NCBI GenBank assembly: GCA_024734555.1
Contig: JANPWX010000055.1
Coordinates: 2,202,312-2,266,311 of the forward strand
Length of the DNA stretch: 64,000 bases
Direction: 5' to 3'
DNA from: Trochalopteron elliotii
Taxonomy: Eukaryota > Chordata > Aves > Passeriformes > Leiothrichidae
Part shown: piece by piece, positions 36,725-50,620 of the stretch
How the letters are laid out: every line of letters begins with the position of its first letter
How positions within the stretch are numbered: the first letter of the stretch is position 1
Position numbers and translations under genes: made by a program
The notes under the pieces: generated by a model
Seen by the model: the letters and a program-made list of their open reading frames with translations, nothing else
The model's database searches: none
Told to the model about the DNA's origin: nothing

Positions 36725-39700
36725 AACGTGTGACAGGGGATGGAAAAGTGGTGTGAATAGCACTGGGGATGGACTCAGTGGCAAGAAACTACCTGAAGGC
36801 TTGCGTGTGAGTGTCAGTGCTTTGTTGTCTCTCTTGCTCTTGTTATGTTTGCTTAACTCTTTCTGTCTCTCTTCTTGGTGCCTCTTTTATGAGCTGGAGA
36901 GGAACGACTGTTTCTGCCTGCATGGGAGGGGAAACACAGAGCACCTGAGGTTTTCTGGGAATCCAGCTCTCTTGCTTATTGCCATGATGTTTGTCTTGGT
37001 TGTGACTTTTGGAGTAAGAGCAGCACTGTTCAGTTGTTGTTGCTGAGCCTTGGAGCAGAGCTGCTCTTGCATCTCTTATTGAAGTGCATGGGAATCCTTA
37101 CCTGAATGCACTGGCTTGCCGTCAGTGACTTGTATGTCAGGTGTTCCTCTGAGATATTCCTGCTGGGATTGCCTTCTGCCTTGGGGTGCTCGTGGCAGAT
37201 GAGGTTGGGCATCTGTGGCCCCGCTTTTGGCCACTGCATGCTGAGTGCAAGCCTTTCTCTGAAGCCTTTCTGAGGAATAATGACAAACTCTGGAGACCTG
37301 TAAAGTGGTTTTTGAAATCCTATACAGGCATAGATAAATCTCTGCAACATCACTGGGGTGGCAGAGGACAGGCTGTTCTCTTACCACAGGAGATGAAATT
37401 CAAGAGTAAAGGTTAAACTATGAATTTTTCAGACATTTAGTATAGGTGAAACAGTCCTTTCAGAGTACCCGCTCAGGGACACATGAGCATGGGGCACCCT
37501 AAGAGGCTTCTCTGATTTTTAGCCAGGCTGAAGGTTTTACCACAATTATAGGGCATTTCTGTGGATATAGTGCCAGTAGGTTTGGATGCTCTTTCTCTGA
37601 CTGCTGCCTTCTTAATACAGTCTTTCATTTATCTCTTCTCTCCTAAAGCTTTTGACCTTCATTCCTCCTGGATGTAGCAGCCCAGTGTACAGCATTTCAC
37701 CTCAATCTGCCCTTGTGTCCCCAGGCAAAGGATTTGCTGGCCAAGGATCCAGCCCTGCTGTTTTGCAATACTTTGGGAAGAGCACTTTGTAACTGCCATG
37801 AGCTGTTCTCTGGCTACTCCTGCCCTCTGAGGTAGTGATACTGAAATCAGGCTGAGAACAAAATTTTTAACACAATTGGAAGTATTAGAAAGCAGGCATT
37901 TTTTATTACAGGTCTGGACACATCTGGGAGATTTTCCTCTAATTGAATGTGTGTTATGATATTTTACAACAGGGTGTTTATTGCACCATGATCAAACATA
38001 TTCATTATAACATATTTCCTAGCTAATACATGAACATCCCTTTTCCTGGAATTAATTTACATGCCTTTCCCTCTTACTGTAAGTCTTCCTATGGTCCTGA
38101 AGGGCCATCTAAAGGGGTCTCTGGTAGTCATATTCACTGAGAGCCCTCAGTATTGTGATGACCTTGCCTTGAACTTCTCTTAGGGCATGCAGTATTATTT
38201 CTTGTTGCATAACTTTGCCACGAAATCCACTATGTTCCCCATTATCTCATTATCCACTGGTTCTAGCTGTGTTTGTCATCCTGTGTGCATACTTTTACAT
38301 TCTTTTATTTAATTTGCTAGTTAGTCTTTAAGCTCTATTTTGCAACTTCAAGGCAACTGAAAATTTTTATTCTCTGTGTTGTCTGTCAGTAGGAATATTA
38401 GAGAGTAGGAGTGTTGCTGCTCTGAGCTGTGCAGGCAGGGTGGGGAGTTCTGTGCTCCCAAGTCCTGGAGCAGTAAGCCCAGGGCAGAGTAGCATGATGA
38501 GCCCAGAGCAGGGCAGATGGTTTGTGCCAACGCAGACCTCTTTAATTTGGGCTTTCAGGGGGAGCTAAAACCCTCTCCTGTCTGGACCTTGGTGGTTCTC
38601 TTCTGAAATAGATTATCTAGTTGAGTCTCTTACTAGATCACAACAGTAATTCCTTGAGGAATGGCTAAGAGGGCACAAAAGATTTTATCATCTCCTCCAG
38701 ACTGAGAAGGTGTACCCACCAGCAGGTATGGGGCTTCAGGCAATTTGAGAATGTAATGCCTAAGGAACTACTTTGTTATTTTTTCCATCTATGCTTATCC
38801 AGAGGTACGCAAGCTCCTCCTTCCCATATAGAGATGAGGGGCTCTGACTGCCCTGGGAACACCTCAGCTCAGTGCTAGGCTTCCTCAAGGTTTGTCCAGG
38901 GACCTGGTGCCTCCAGTACAGCGATGGGGACCTGCTGGTAGCTCAGAGGGGTGAATCTGGGAAAAAACACAACCCTGGCTTTCTCAGATGTGTTTTTCCC
39001 CTTTAAATCCCAAGTGCTGCTTTGCAAAATCAGTCATTATGTTTGTTTTCAACAGGCTCCACCAGATTCCTTCCTTCTTGGTTACGATAAAGGCAAGGTG
39101 CACAGCTGGAAAGAAAAGTGTTCTATTCTAACTTCTGTGCTATAAAGCACTGAAACAAGCCTATCTCAGTTGTGACATGTGGTCATTGAGAGGGCACAAC
39201 TGTGTGCCTCTGAGCTGGGCAGGAGAACATGATTCATAAGTGATCACATGCAGCTGACAAATGGTGGAGACATATGATAAATTGGACCTTTGGCTACCTC
39301 TCACTGGAGAACAACCAACCTAGCTCTTCACTGAGGGCCTGCTGTGATGCTGGGGTTGGTGATGGAGGTGCCCCTTGTGACAGGAGAGCTTATGATCTGC
39401 CTCTCTGTGGGTGAGGAACAGGATAGGGCTGTCCTTCCTTTCAAACAGGGTGTGAAGTACATCTCTAGACTAGCACAACTGTTTTCAAAGTCACCTTGCC
39501 CTTGCAGAGTCTAGGCACTGCAGGGATGGACACCAGCAACACTCTCTGCTCCCAGGCTGAGGGTTTTCTAGAGACTGGTCCTGCCTGCCTGGGCTGCAAA
39601 AGTCTTCCCTGAAAGTGCAGGTCTTGTGATCTCAGGAGGCATTAAACACAGACTAAAAGCGTGTGGGTCTGGATGCTAACATCTGCCAGAGCACAGGGGA

Positions 39701-40856
39701 AGTACGTGAAGCATAGGGAATTTCTCTGTCTGTTGCTACCTAGGTAAGAATTGTGAGCCAGAATGCTTCAATTATGTGTTTATATAGATGTCTCGAGTTC
39801 CCTGCTGCTTTCCAAAACACAGCCATAAACTAAGCCTCTTTCACCTTCTGACATTTAAAACCTAATTCCATTTGCTATGTCAAAATCTCTCCCCTCTTCT
39901 CCCCAGTATTTTATCTGTCCTAATTAATCAGAAGATTCTTAAAAGCCAAACCTCGTAAACAACTTCTTAAATTCTAGACTGTGAGTTTATTTCACTTTAG
40001 CTGGGACTGAAATCCTCTACCACTTCTAAGTTACTGAGAAGCCTTTGCATAGGTGATACTACTTTGTCCCACATGGGTAAAGACACTGTTTTGGTTTTAT
40101 TAGTGATCTCCGTATTAAAGACCAGGCTCTGAGGCTAGCCTGGAAATCTTTGAAAGAAAGCTGGAGGCAACCAACATCCCAGATCCCATTAATTTCCATA
40201 AGATCTGCTCTACAGCTTCTTGGATTCCTCTGGAAAATTGCTGCAGGTAGCTTAATTGGATCCACCTCACAGGAGCCTTCTGTGTATCAGGGTTTTGTGG
40301 CTCTAATCAGGATGTTGATGCTGTCCTTGTTTGAAATGGGGATTTCCCATGGGTGAAGCAGTAACAGTTTATATCTCACCTAAATTTGTGCCTCACTTTT
40401 TAGGGCTCGCCTTTTTTAGATATTTTAGAAATATTAAGTAATAAATTTCACTGCAAGATATGTGTAAGTGGGAAATTATTTCTGGCTTGTTATTTAATTT
40501 CTGAAGCACTGTTGTTCAGTCTTATGAGGTTTTTGATGATGGTAAATGAAAAAAGAAAACCCTCTATCCAAACATCATTTGAACAGAGCCCCTTTTTCAT
40601 CTGAATCTGGGAACATGAAAGTACAAATCTGTCTCTTGCTGAAAAATTTCATTTCTGTTCTAATTTGTAATAGGTCTCTAGGTGCAGAAACAATTTTCCT
40701 TTCTCTGAAGATTTATCCTGAGCATTTGTCAATGGTTTGGAACTGAATGGATGTTTAAAGTACATTTTTCCCTTTCTTTCCCCTTATGTATAGTACAAAG
40801 AAAAGTCTAAGCGAGTTGCTGACCAAAATGAGCCATGGAGACAAAAGTGTTAAATA

Positions 40857-40890
40857 TGAGTCAGACTATCTTGTTTTAGCGGATGAGTCA
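40857..40890 (+). promoter_or_regulatory. Two AP-1 consensus sites 27 bp apart
   Basis: TGAGTCA occurs at 40857-40863 and again at 40884-40890. The second is followed by GC, giving TGAGTCAGC, which fits the extended small-Maf/NF-E2 half-site. This is a motif match only. Confidence 0.3.
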
Positions 40891-42165
40891 GCTTTGGTTT
40901 TAAGAAAAACATTTAAAAGATGATTGGAAAAAATGCTGAATGGAAATATTTCAGAAGAGTCTCTCTGTCCCTGAGAGAGAAGATGGGAGATTTACTTATC
41001 TCCATGCAGAAATGATCACAAAGTGTTAAAAGCAGTAGAAGTGATGGGATCATACTAAATTGAAGGGTCTTTGGGAGTATCCCCAGTGTCCCCAGATGAC
41101 TATTTATGGCAGAGGAAACAGTTACTCACGGTGAAGGTCAGGGATGCAAACCCAGATCAGTGAGTCCCTTGATTTACTGGGCACAGCTGCCAGGAACATG
41201 TGGGTGATGGGATTCCAGGGAAGGAGAGAGACTGAACTCCTCTGTCTGAGCTGGCTTAGGGGCCTTTGGAGGTGGACTGGAGGCAGTGGGGGCTGTCACT
41301 GCCCTTGGCTGGTGAAGCCAGGGGAGCTGCAGAAGGTGGGATGCTGTAACCACCTTTTGGGGAGGAGATTCCTTTGTATGTGCACTGAAACTCAGCCATT
41401 TTGGTTAGAGGGTAGCAGGTGTTAAGAGGAAAGGAGCATTTAGAGGATGGAAAGATTGAAGAGTTGGCAGACATCTATGAAAGGTTTTTTCTGTCTGGAT
41501 TTGTTATACCTGCTTTCTGTATTTCACAGCATTACCATTTTGAAAAAAGGATTATCAGCCCAAAGGGATAATTTTCAGCTGCAAAGCTGGAAAACACCAG
41601 CAGAGAAGAGCAGGTGATTTGTGACATGAAATAGCAAATGAACCAGCTAAAAAAGCCATCCAAATTCCCAATAAAAAGAACATATTGACAAAAAGCATAA
41701 GAGTTGTCATTAGCATAGGATGGACTATTGCTTTGCACTGTAAATGAAGTAAATTTATTCCTGAATCCACTCGGACTTTAAGAGCTTTGCTTGTAGCCAG
41801 ACAAAATGTTTATATGAAGAACACAGTAGCTTCTTCTTACTCATGTACAAAGATGTACCAGCAAACTGTGGTAATGTATTATTATTATACTTCATCACAG
41901 GGTAAGGGTTATTATGTGCTCTGCCTGGCTTTGTTACTTGTTATGAAAGGCTACAGCACTCAGAGCTTTTAGAAATCTGCAGTGGTTATCTGCTTGAAGC
42001 AAAACTAAGGGATTTTTATTTACTGCCCTCTCTTGATACTCATCCCTGGATTTGAAGTAAAATTTCAGCAGGATCGGGAAATTACATGGGTTTTGCTTAC
42101 TCTGTTTTTACTTGTTGTCCTGATGTTCAAACGCTGTCAGGTTGTCCGTGGAAAAATATAAGCCA

Positions 42166-42260
42166 AGGAGGTTGTTGTGGTTTTCTGGTTGTTTGGTTGG
42201 TGTTTTTTTTGTTTTGTTTTTGTTTTTTTTTTTTTTGGGGGGGGGGGGGGGGGTGGTTTT
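42166..42260 (+). repeat. T/G-only tract with T14 followed by G17
   Basis: The + strand here is almost entirely T and G, ending in T14 (42223-42236) joined directly to G17 (42237-42253). A run of 17 G can form G-quadruplex structures and is a common site of sequencing and assembly length error, so the exact count may not be reliable. Confidence 0.9.
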
Positions 42261-45200
42261 CCCCCCATTTTATGAGTAGCTACTCATGTTTTCACCTAAA
42301 TATAAAAAAGGGAAGGGAACTGAAGCCTACTCATATGACAGTTGTTCCAGTGACCTCTCAGGAACCATCTCTTCCCTCCTTCTCTCCCTCATCTTTTTTT
42401 CACTTGGCTACCCTGGGGCAGTCACAGGGTACTCCTCAAGCCTCCCTGGATCTACTGCTTTCTTGTCTTCATGCTGGGCAACTCCTAAAATTGACAAGAA
42501 AGTCAGACACTGGGTGCTGGGGGCAGGAGCCAGCAGAACTTCTCAGGAATGTGGGACCGGTGGAAAGACAAGCATCCTTGGAATACACGAAGGTTGGAAG
42601 CTTTCATGTGTGCTGGTGCATATATATCTATATCTATGTGGTCCAGGTTGTCATGTGTGAATTTATATCTCTGTAGGCCATTATATCATCTGAGATCCAA
42701 GTTAGTTGCAATGTGTGTGTCAGCATGTTTGTGTGTGTACAATAGTGAGATCATGTAGTAAAGAAACAAAGGTGCTCATTAAAACCCTGTGGGTTTCTGT
42801 CATGGCAGTTTGAGTGGGGAGCTAAGGAGGAATTTTCTCCTTAAATGTCACCAAGAACCAAGTGGCTTTACATGTCTGGTGTAGAACACTTGAAGTACTG
42901 GGGTGTGACAGAGGACTTTGTAGACTCTAAATGATGTTATGCTTTTAATAACTTCTTGTGAATTTATGCCTTTAAGTGCAAGAATTTTAGAGGGATTTTG
43001 TGAAGGGTAAGAGGCCTGAAATTTGACCTGCTCTCAGATCAAAGTTTGCTTGGTGCTCCCAATCTGTGCAGTTTTCTTTTCTCCTGCAGTCAGGGTGTGA
43101 TGTTCTGGATGTGGCAGGTCTGCTCCTCTGCCAACCCACTGGCAGCAGGCACAGAAAGCTGGGCCACTTTCAGGATGCCAGGGCACTCACAAACCTTTCC
43201 TGTGTGCCAGCCCCTTTGATTACCTGAGTGGACAGATTGAGCTCTCATCCCTCCTGGTTTTCCCTCTCCTTGGTTTCCAGTGAGTGGAATTCTTATGGGA
43301 CCCCCAAGAGTTGGCTTTCCTATTAACCTCCTTCTTTTGTTGAAATTACCCTGGCTTTGAGAGCTGCAAAATTAGCAGTTTCAGAACCCCTCAATTGTAT
43401 TTGTAACTCTTCGTGGTCAAGATGTTTCTTGGTGTGAATGCACATAAATCACAGTGATTTGGAAGACAGGATGATGTCTGCAACAGTCTCTGTACAGATT
43501 GTATTAAACACAGAATAATTTGGGACAAGGGAATCCCAATTATTAGTTCCTAGCTTTCACTAATGAATCATAATATTGTGTGTAGACCTTCATAAATCTT
43601 ACTTGGTTTATAACTTCACTTGCTCCTTTGAAAGAGGCAGCCTGGCAGAAGGCACTGAATATTGCAAACCCCCCTGCACTGTTTTCTCAGCTGTTGATCC
43701 CTCATGCTGTTCAGTGGCTTTCTAAGCCATCACCTCTCTAGTTTCTACTTCTCTTATTCTAACTCTTAGGCTTTATTCAACAGGCCTTTATCCGAGTATT
43801 TTCCTGTCTGTCTCAGCAGCATCCCTCATTGAAAACAAAGATGGACTCAGTATGAAGGGCTGTAGGATTAATTTGTTCTGTTTTCTGCTCATCTCATGTC
43901 TAATTTGGTATCTGTTGGAACAGACAGAGTGACTCCTTGCAATTTCTTCTCTGGTTTCACTGTCCAGATGTGATTTTGAGGCATATTTTCTTGATTATTG
44001 AACAGGTATAGATGACTCTGTGAGCCGCTGTAGCTGTGGTCCAAGACTCTGCACCTTAATTTTGTGCCTGTTGTACTTATTTCTCAATTTTCATTGATTT
44101 GTTTTTGTCTTTTTTGTAATTTTTGACAAGAAATGGCATTGTAGAACATAAAGTGGTGCTACATTTTGTTTCAATTTCGTTGAATGTAATACAATTTTTT
44201 TTAGTCATAGTGATTTGCCCAGATAAGCATGTAAGCACTCAGTGTTCACATTTTGCAATTCGGGGAGGGTCTAATGCTATCTAGCAGGAAATCAGATTTT
44301 ATATAACTGAATATAATACAGCAAAATAATCTGTTTTTTAATAGAATATTAAAAAAATCTTATTTTGTGATTATGAATTTTGAGCCCTAAACTTTAGCCT
44401 TCTGATGGTATTGGCTGTGAATATATTCTTAAAATTTAATGCCTAGATAGCAGTGAAATTTTTGGCAAATCCTTCCTGTGTATGGCTGCTTATCTCCCAG
44501 TTGTTGACAGTGCCATAAAGTGAGTCCATCTACTGTTCAGATTTCTTGTTGTGGTACAAGATGAGGAAAACTTTGGTGGCCAGGCCTATATGCTTTTCTT
44601 TAAGTGTGCTGGGAATAGAAAACCTATTTTCCTTCACCCCTGAAATGTTGTACATCAGAAATACTAATTTGCTCTCTTCCTGTGAGTTGGGTTATGGCAG
44701 GGCTGCTGCTGGAAGTACTGGGTGTTTCAGGTGCAATGTAGTCCAGAGCAAGATCAGCAAGATGTTTTTGTTTTGTTTTCTCCTTTGGCATCTATTCATG
44801 TTTCCTCAGCTCTATGAGGAACTGCAGTAGGTGGGGACTGATGGAATGACAGAGTTCCAGGAAGTGAAAACTGATAATTTCTGTTTTGAAGGAGGGGAAG
44901 AGGAAAGGTGTGTTCTATGACACGCTGCATGAAGTGTTTCAGGAGAGGATGTTTGTGTCTTTAGGCTTTCTGTGTCTCAGACTCTGCTCTACAGCTGAAC
45001 TTGAAGACAGAGCTGAGGCAGGGAAATGAATGTGTCACCTATTCTGACTCTAAATAGTGGTGATGATGATAACAGCTTTCTTGGAAATTATGCATACAGG
45101 GATGAAAGGTTGAAATGCTGCTGGAGACATCAACCAGATGATTTTGAAACTGTGGTGTACTTAACCCTCCTGCCCCCAAACACAGAACTCCTCCCCCTTC

Positions 45201-48200
45201 TCTGAATCCCAGATCTCCAGCTCTATTTCTGGACTTGATTGATCACAAACTTCCTGAAATAAGGGAGAAGGCTCAAGGAGGATGTTAAATTTGGATATTC
45301 AAAGATGTTAATTGCAATAGAACCAATTTCCTGATGAGAGCTCTTCTCCACAGAGAAGTCATCTCATCATTGTAGAAACACCACCATAATTAACAGAAGC
45401 TGAAGCACTTATTGGCAGCTCATCACAGAGGCCTAGGTTAGTATGTGTCCAGATATTATATCTCCTTCTCTCATGGGACTGGTATCTTCATGCTCAGAGA
45501 TGAGGAGTCTTGGATCATGTGCTGCCTCTCTGTTACTGCTGATGTCTCAGTTATTATCTGAAAAGCAAATGTGAGGTTCTTTTGTCCAGTTTTCCAGGCT
45601 CAGAATTAGAGTGATTAAATATCTTTTGAGTAAAATAGTCCAGCAGTTTTCCAGAGTGCTTAAAATTCAACCCAATAAAAACAAAAACCCTGGAAAAGTT
45701 AAAAGGGCAACCTTTGTCTTACATCGCTTCTCCCTAGTTCTGTTTTCCTCTGGTGTTTCATGTGCAAGGCTAATGCTGCAAATTTGGACACTGAGAAGAT
45801 AAATGCTGTGTGCCTGGCCTCTGAGTGAGGAAAAAAAACCAAATCCAACTCCTGTTATCCAGAAAGCAGGCTAGTTCAGGGCAAATCAGAAACCTGTTCT
45901 ATGGGAGAAGGTGGCTGGAAGGGTTGTAGTGCAATTATGAAAGAGTCTTTTACCTGAGATGAGCCACAGTTTAATTATTCTTGTAGGTCTCCAACAAGGT
46001 CACTTGGTTGTGCACAGCCCAAAAAGATTAGACTTGGAAGTCTTTGGTCAGGGAAGACCGTAATGTTGGAGTAGGAGTGGTGCACATGAACTACAGTTGT
46101 ATGGATCAGGGAAAAAGCAAAAGACTGTTGCACAGAAAGCAAAGCCATTTGCCTAACTGCAGGTATTTCCAGCATTTTGCCAGTGGATATGAAATGAAGA
46201 CACACAGAATTATGCTTCGGAAATGGGCACTGTTTCTTAATCAGTACACAAGTGTGACAGAAGACTATTTTAAGAGCATTTGGTGAAAAGGATGCAGATT
46301 CCCTCATTTAATCTGATCTGTGCACTCCTTCTGCTTCAACCTTTTCCTCAGCCATTTTCCCAACTCCCACCTGATGCTGCCAGAATTAGAAGCCTGTCCC
46401 TGTTCCTACCTAAGCGACCCACAGCTCAGCAGGCCCCTTGCCTTTCCCAGCCCCTTTCTGCTCCAGGCAGACAGCTTTCCCTACACATATCCCTGAATGT
46501 CAGGAACATGTTCTCTGCTCCCACCACATCCTCCTTCTGCATGTACATCCCACTCCTCCCCACCTGTTGCTGGTTATGGAAAAGGAACAAAAGCCAGCAT
46601 GAGCGAATGTGCAGAGCTCTGTGCAGCAGCAGAGGTGTCAATCTGAGCAAATCCTCAGCTTTAGTAAAAGCCTTCTTTCCCCTGCAGTGCCAGTGTAGCT
46701 TTGCAGCTCGTGCTCCTTCCTGTGCTGGCACAGGCACTGGGACCCAGGGGCTGGAAGGGCTCTGTTCTTTTCTTGTCTCACCTCAGCCTCCTGCTTTATG
46801 CCCAGTGACCACCCAAGCGCCACTGCCTACAGAGCATCCATAGCCTGGTGGGAAATTAGGGTACCTGCTGGTCCTAAAACCTGATGAGAAGATTTTGTTG
46901 CCCTAAATATATTAAAGCAGGGGTAAACAGTGACATACAAATCCCTCTTCTTGCATGGGACAAAATTCCACTATTCAAAGGAACCAGTAGGTTCCTAAAC
47001 CAGCCCATGGCATACCATGGCTGTGGTCTGCACACAGCATGTGGGTCAGAGCCAGATCCCTGTGCAGCACATGCACTGAGCTGCAGTGCAGCACTAAGGC
47101 TTCTCCCCACCATGTGTCTGGTCATGGCTGATCTTTTGTGCCTGACAAACCTCACCTTTGCCAAAGGCTGTGCTGGTGGAAGCGGAGAGAGCGATCTTAG
47201 ACTTTCTTGTCCTGGTATCTTCAAGCACCAGCTCAAAATAACCTTGAGAGAAGCCAGAAGTGTAAGTAAAAGTTGAACTCACTTGGGTGAGTTTTGACTG
47301 GCTCTGTCATCCCAGGATGGGGGAGTGCAAGAACTGTAGGAGGGAAGTTGGATGAGAGAGGGTGGTTGGGTGAGGGTTTCAAATATGTGCAGGAGTATGT
47401 GCCTTAATGCATGGAGTGTGTTGGAGGTGAGGAACTAGAAAAAGAGAAGTTATCTTAATAAGTCTGAGTCACTGATTGAGTGGGGGTGGTGGCAGAGAAG
47501 TCTTAGTGAGGAAGGGATTCATAAACTGAGGAGGACACTGGAAATTTTGCATGGGCTGGGCTGTGGAGGGAAAAGGAATGAAAACTGCTGTGTCAAGCTC
47601 TTGTGAAGAAGCCTTTGAGATCTTTGCAGTGCCCACCTATTACTTTACAGTGTTTACCTTGTGAAGTTTGTGAAAATAAAGCATGCAAACCTACTGAGGG
47701 ACTGGAAGTCTAATCTCAAGTAAATGGCAAATGGTTAACTTAGTGAATAAATGTTGGGCAATTTTCCCCTTGGCCCCTAGACCACCTCTTCCTAGTTCAG
47801 GTACAAACTCAGAGGAGGCTTCAGTTGAAATAGTTTCATCTGAATTTTTTCTAAGCTTGTTCAGCTATGAATCTCTGAGAAAAACTGGAGGTAGGAGTCT
47901 CATGGGGATTGAAGAAGAAGAAATAGCCCCCACAATGCTTTACTGCTGATCTGTGCACTCTGACAGCCCAGAACATACTTTACATAAGGAAGGTAGCAAA
48001 GCCACTTGGGATTCCCATGTACACCTCTTCAAAAAAAGCAGCCCCCACAGAGAAATGAAAAAAGCAAAGTAGAGGGAGAGAGGAAAGTTAGGTTGAATTT
48101 AAAATGGCTTTCCTGAAGAAAAAGGACCACATTTATCACAGAAAAAAAGACTTCTGACAGGGGGCAGATTAATTTAAAGTAAGAATTTGCAACACCTTCA

Positions 48201-49172
48201 TCCAGAATATGAATGACCCTTAGCTCAATTTAGTGTTATTTTATTAACTTGTCTCTTTCTACTTGTGGGCCTGACCACACATGTATAAATATTCCCAGAG
48301 ATGGCTGCTTGTGTGCTGTTTCCAGCACTCTTGTAAGGAGTAAGAAGTAGTGGGCATGTCAGAAGGATCCAGATCATAAGAGATTGGCAGAGTACAGAGT
48401 AGTGGGGGTAAAGTTAGCCAAGTTGCATATATGAAGCTTCATCTGAATTATGCCTGAACTCTGCACTTAAAATTAAGGGCTGTTAATTTAAGAAGGTATA
48501 TTTCTGAAAGAGTCTGGGGGGAAGCCTAGCTGCATTCCTGATAAATAGAAGTATAAAAGCATCCATGTGTGCTGGGCAAACAGGGGACCTGCCCAAAGCA
48601 CAGCAGTAGGACAAGTAATTGTAAACCACACTGTAATAGCGACTGTTTCTCTGACAATTATTTTCCATAGCTGCTGGGTCTTTCAGCTAAACTCAGACCA
48701 GCCCAAGCCTTGAATTAGCTAGAAATCAGCAGTCCAACTGCTTTCAGAATTGTGTTTTTATCCACTGGAGGCAGGCTGAGCAATGCAAAGTCTTCCATGG
48801 GGACCATGATTCATCTGCCAGTGAACAGCTGCTGCCAATCCCTGGGTATGCCCAAATGATCCTGAAACTGATGCTTCTGCTATGGTGTGAGGTTATTTTG
48901 TTGTGGTGTGGAGAAAGAATTAACTAGTTAGCAATTTCAGGTAAATAGGGTCCTCATTTGCTAACCTGCTTTGGTGCTGCATGCAGTGGGAATTTGGCCT
49001 CTTGAAAATCCCCTTCTGCCTGTTCTTTTTCATCTCGAAACTCTTCATTTTCTAGGTATTTACCTCCATGCAAATGAGTGAGATAGCATTGCTTATATAT
49101 CTTTCTCTGAATGATATTTGTTGTACTAAAAATTATGAGGGGAAGAACAACTTTGGAATCTCTTCATTTAGC

Positions 49173-49191
49173 ATATATATATATATATATT
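49173..49191. repeat. (AT)n microsatellite, about 9 units
   Basis: Uninterrupted AT dinucleotide repeat. Confidence 0.9.
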
Positions 49192-50605
49192 CCTTCTGAG
49201 ATGGAAAACATGGTTAGACAATTAGACATGTACACAAAGCCATGTGGCTTTATTCCTTCACCCTGCATCTCTTGCCACTTTTGTTTTTAGTCTCTGTTAA
49301 AAGAAAATACATGAAGAAAAAAAATGGTGTCTCTGAGTGGGAGTTGTCACCTTCGAAGTATTGGCTTAAGACCAGATGAAACAAGGTTTGCTTGTGACCT
49401 ACATAATTCTGGCCTAGATCTCTGGTCCATAGAATGGAAAAATCTTACTGCATGGTAAAAAGCTCTAGCCCACTGCAAACATCTTGTCTTTTTGGTGTTT
49501 CTCGTATATTTAGCCTCCTTTGCTTTCTGTTTTCAGCTTTCATCTCTGAAACAGCTTTTCAGGGCTGTCCCCTCACTAATGCCATTAAATCTGTGTTGCT
49601 GATGTATGGTGAGGTAGGACCAGGCTGATAATGGGGACTGTGGGAGAAGGGAGTTGTCATGGGAAGTGCTGGAAAGTTTCATCTAAAATAGCTGGGATTA
49701 GGTGTCTCTGTTATCACAGCAGGGTTCTCAAGCTGCATTATCCTACCTGGTACTCTCTGCCTTGCCTCTGATTCCTCTCTGGACAAATCCAGAGAACAAG
49801 TCTAAGGCATCCCTCTGCATCACAGTGGCTATTTCTGCCAAATTATGAATATTGGACTTAGAAAGCTCATAGGAGCTGTGGAGAAAGGAAGAGAGGAGGA
49901 AAGGATGATTATCAAACTACTGTCTTTTTGATCTCTTCTTCAGGGAGGGAGGGGTAAAGGGAGGAGAAGGACAGAGCATCCATAAAGAAGAGTTCTGATG
50001 CTAGTTTATTTAACAAGCAAAACACACAAAGATTAGGGTTCCTATGGCAACTAGCTACCAGCAGAAGCACCTCAAGGATCTGGGGAGGAGTGGGGAGAAT
50101 GATGGAATGGTTAAACACAAGGTTCTAACATTTTGGATTAAAAAGATCTTTACTCAGCTGCAGCAGCTTTCTCAGCTTATTTGTTGAAGAACAACATTTG
50201 TGTATGAAAATGTCCTCAGCAGCAGAGGCAGAGGACATGTTCTCCATGTTAGTTGAGGAGGGCCTTAAAGTCAACAGGAATTGTTTTATTGACAGTCCTG
50301 TCATGTTCCCTCTCTGAGGAGTCTGAAGGAGAGGAGTGGGAGATGGCAGATGATGAGGGGAAAGTGGAGGGACATTGGAAGTTGAGTGACAAGGACAGAA
50401 GGGACACGAGTTAAGGTTTGTGGATATGACATCTAGCTTTGTCCCCTATTCTTCAAAGCTATAGGAACCATATCCCTTCTCCTAGATGTGAGAAAGGTAG
50501 AGCAGCTTTCTTCTCTGGTCTTCAGACAATGCCACTTCAACAAAATCAGAGAGGATAGGTGTATGTACAAGCAGCAGAAATCTTTAAATGTCAGTTTTGT
50601 TTGGC

Positions 50606-50620
50606 TTTTTTTTTTTTTTT
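50606..50620 (+). repeat. Poly-T run (T15)
   Basis: Simple homopolymer in an AT-rich setting. Confidence 0.85.

Noticed and set aside
42086..42676. 196-codon open frame with Phe and Gly runs
   Set aside because: It passes through the T14-G17 tract. The reading depends on homopolymer length and has no recognisable domain.
46280..46843. 187-codon open frame on the + strand
   Set aside because: Pro/Ser/Leu-rich translation of a C/T-biased stretch. Length is within chance and no domain or signal is recognisable.
46884..47276. 130-codon Cys-rich open frame
   Set aside because: Considered as a secreted or zinc-binding protein, but the cysteines have no regular spacing, there is no signal peptide, and an equally long frame lies on the opposite strand.
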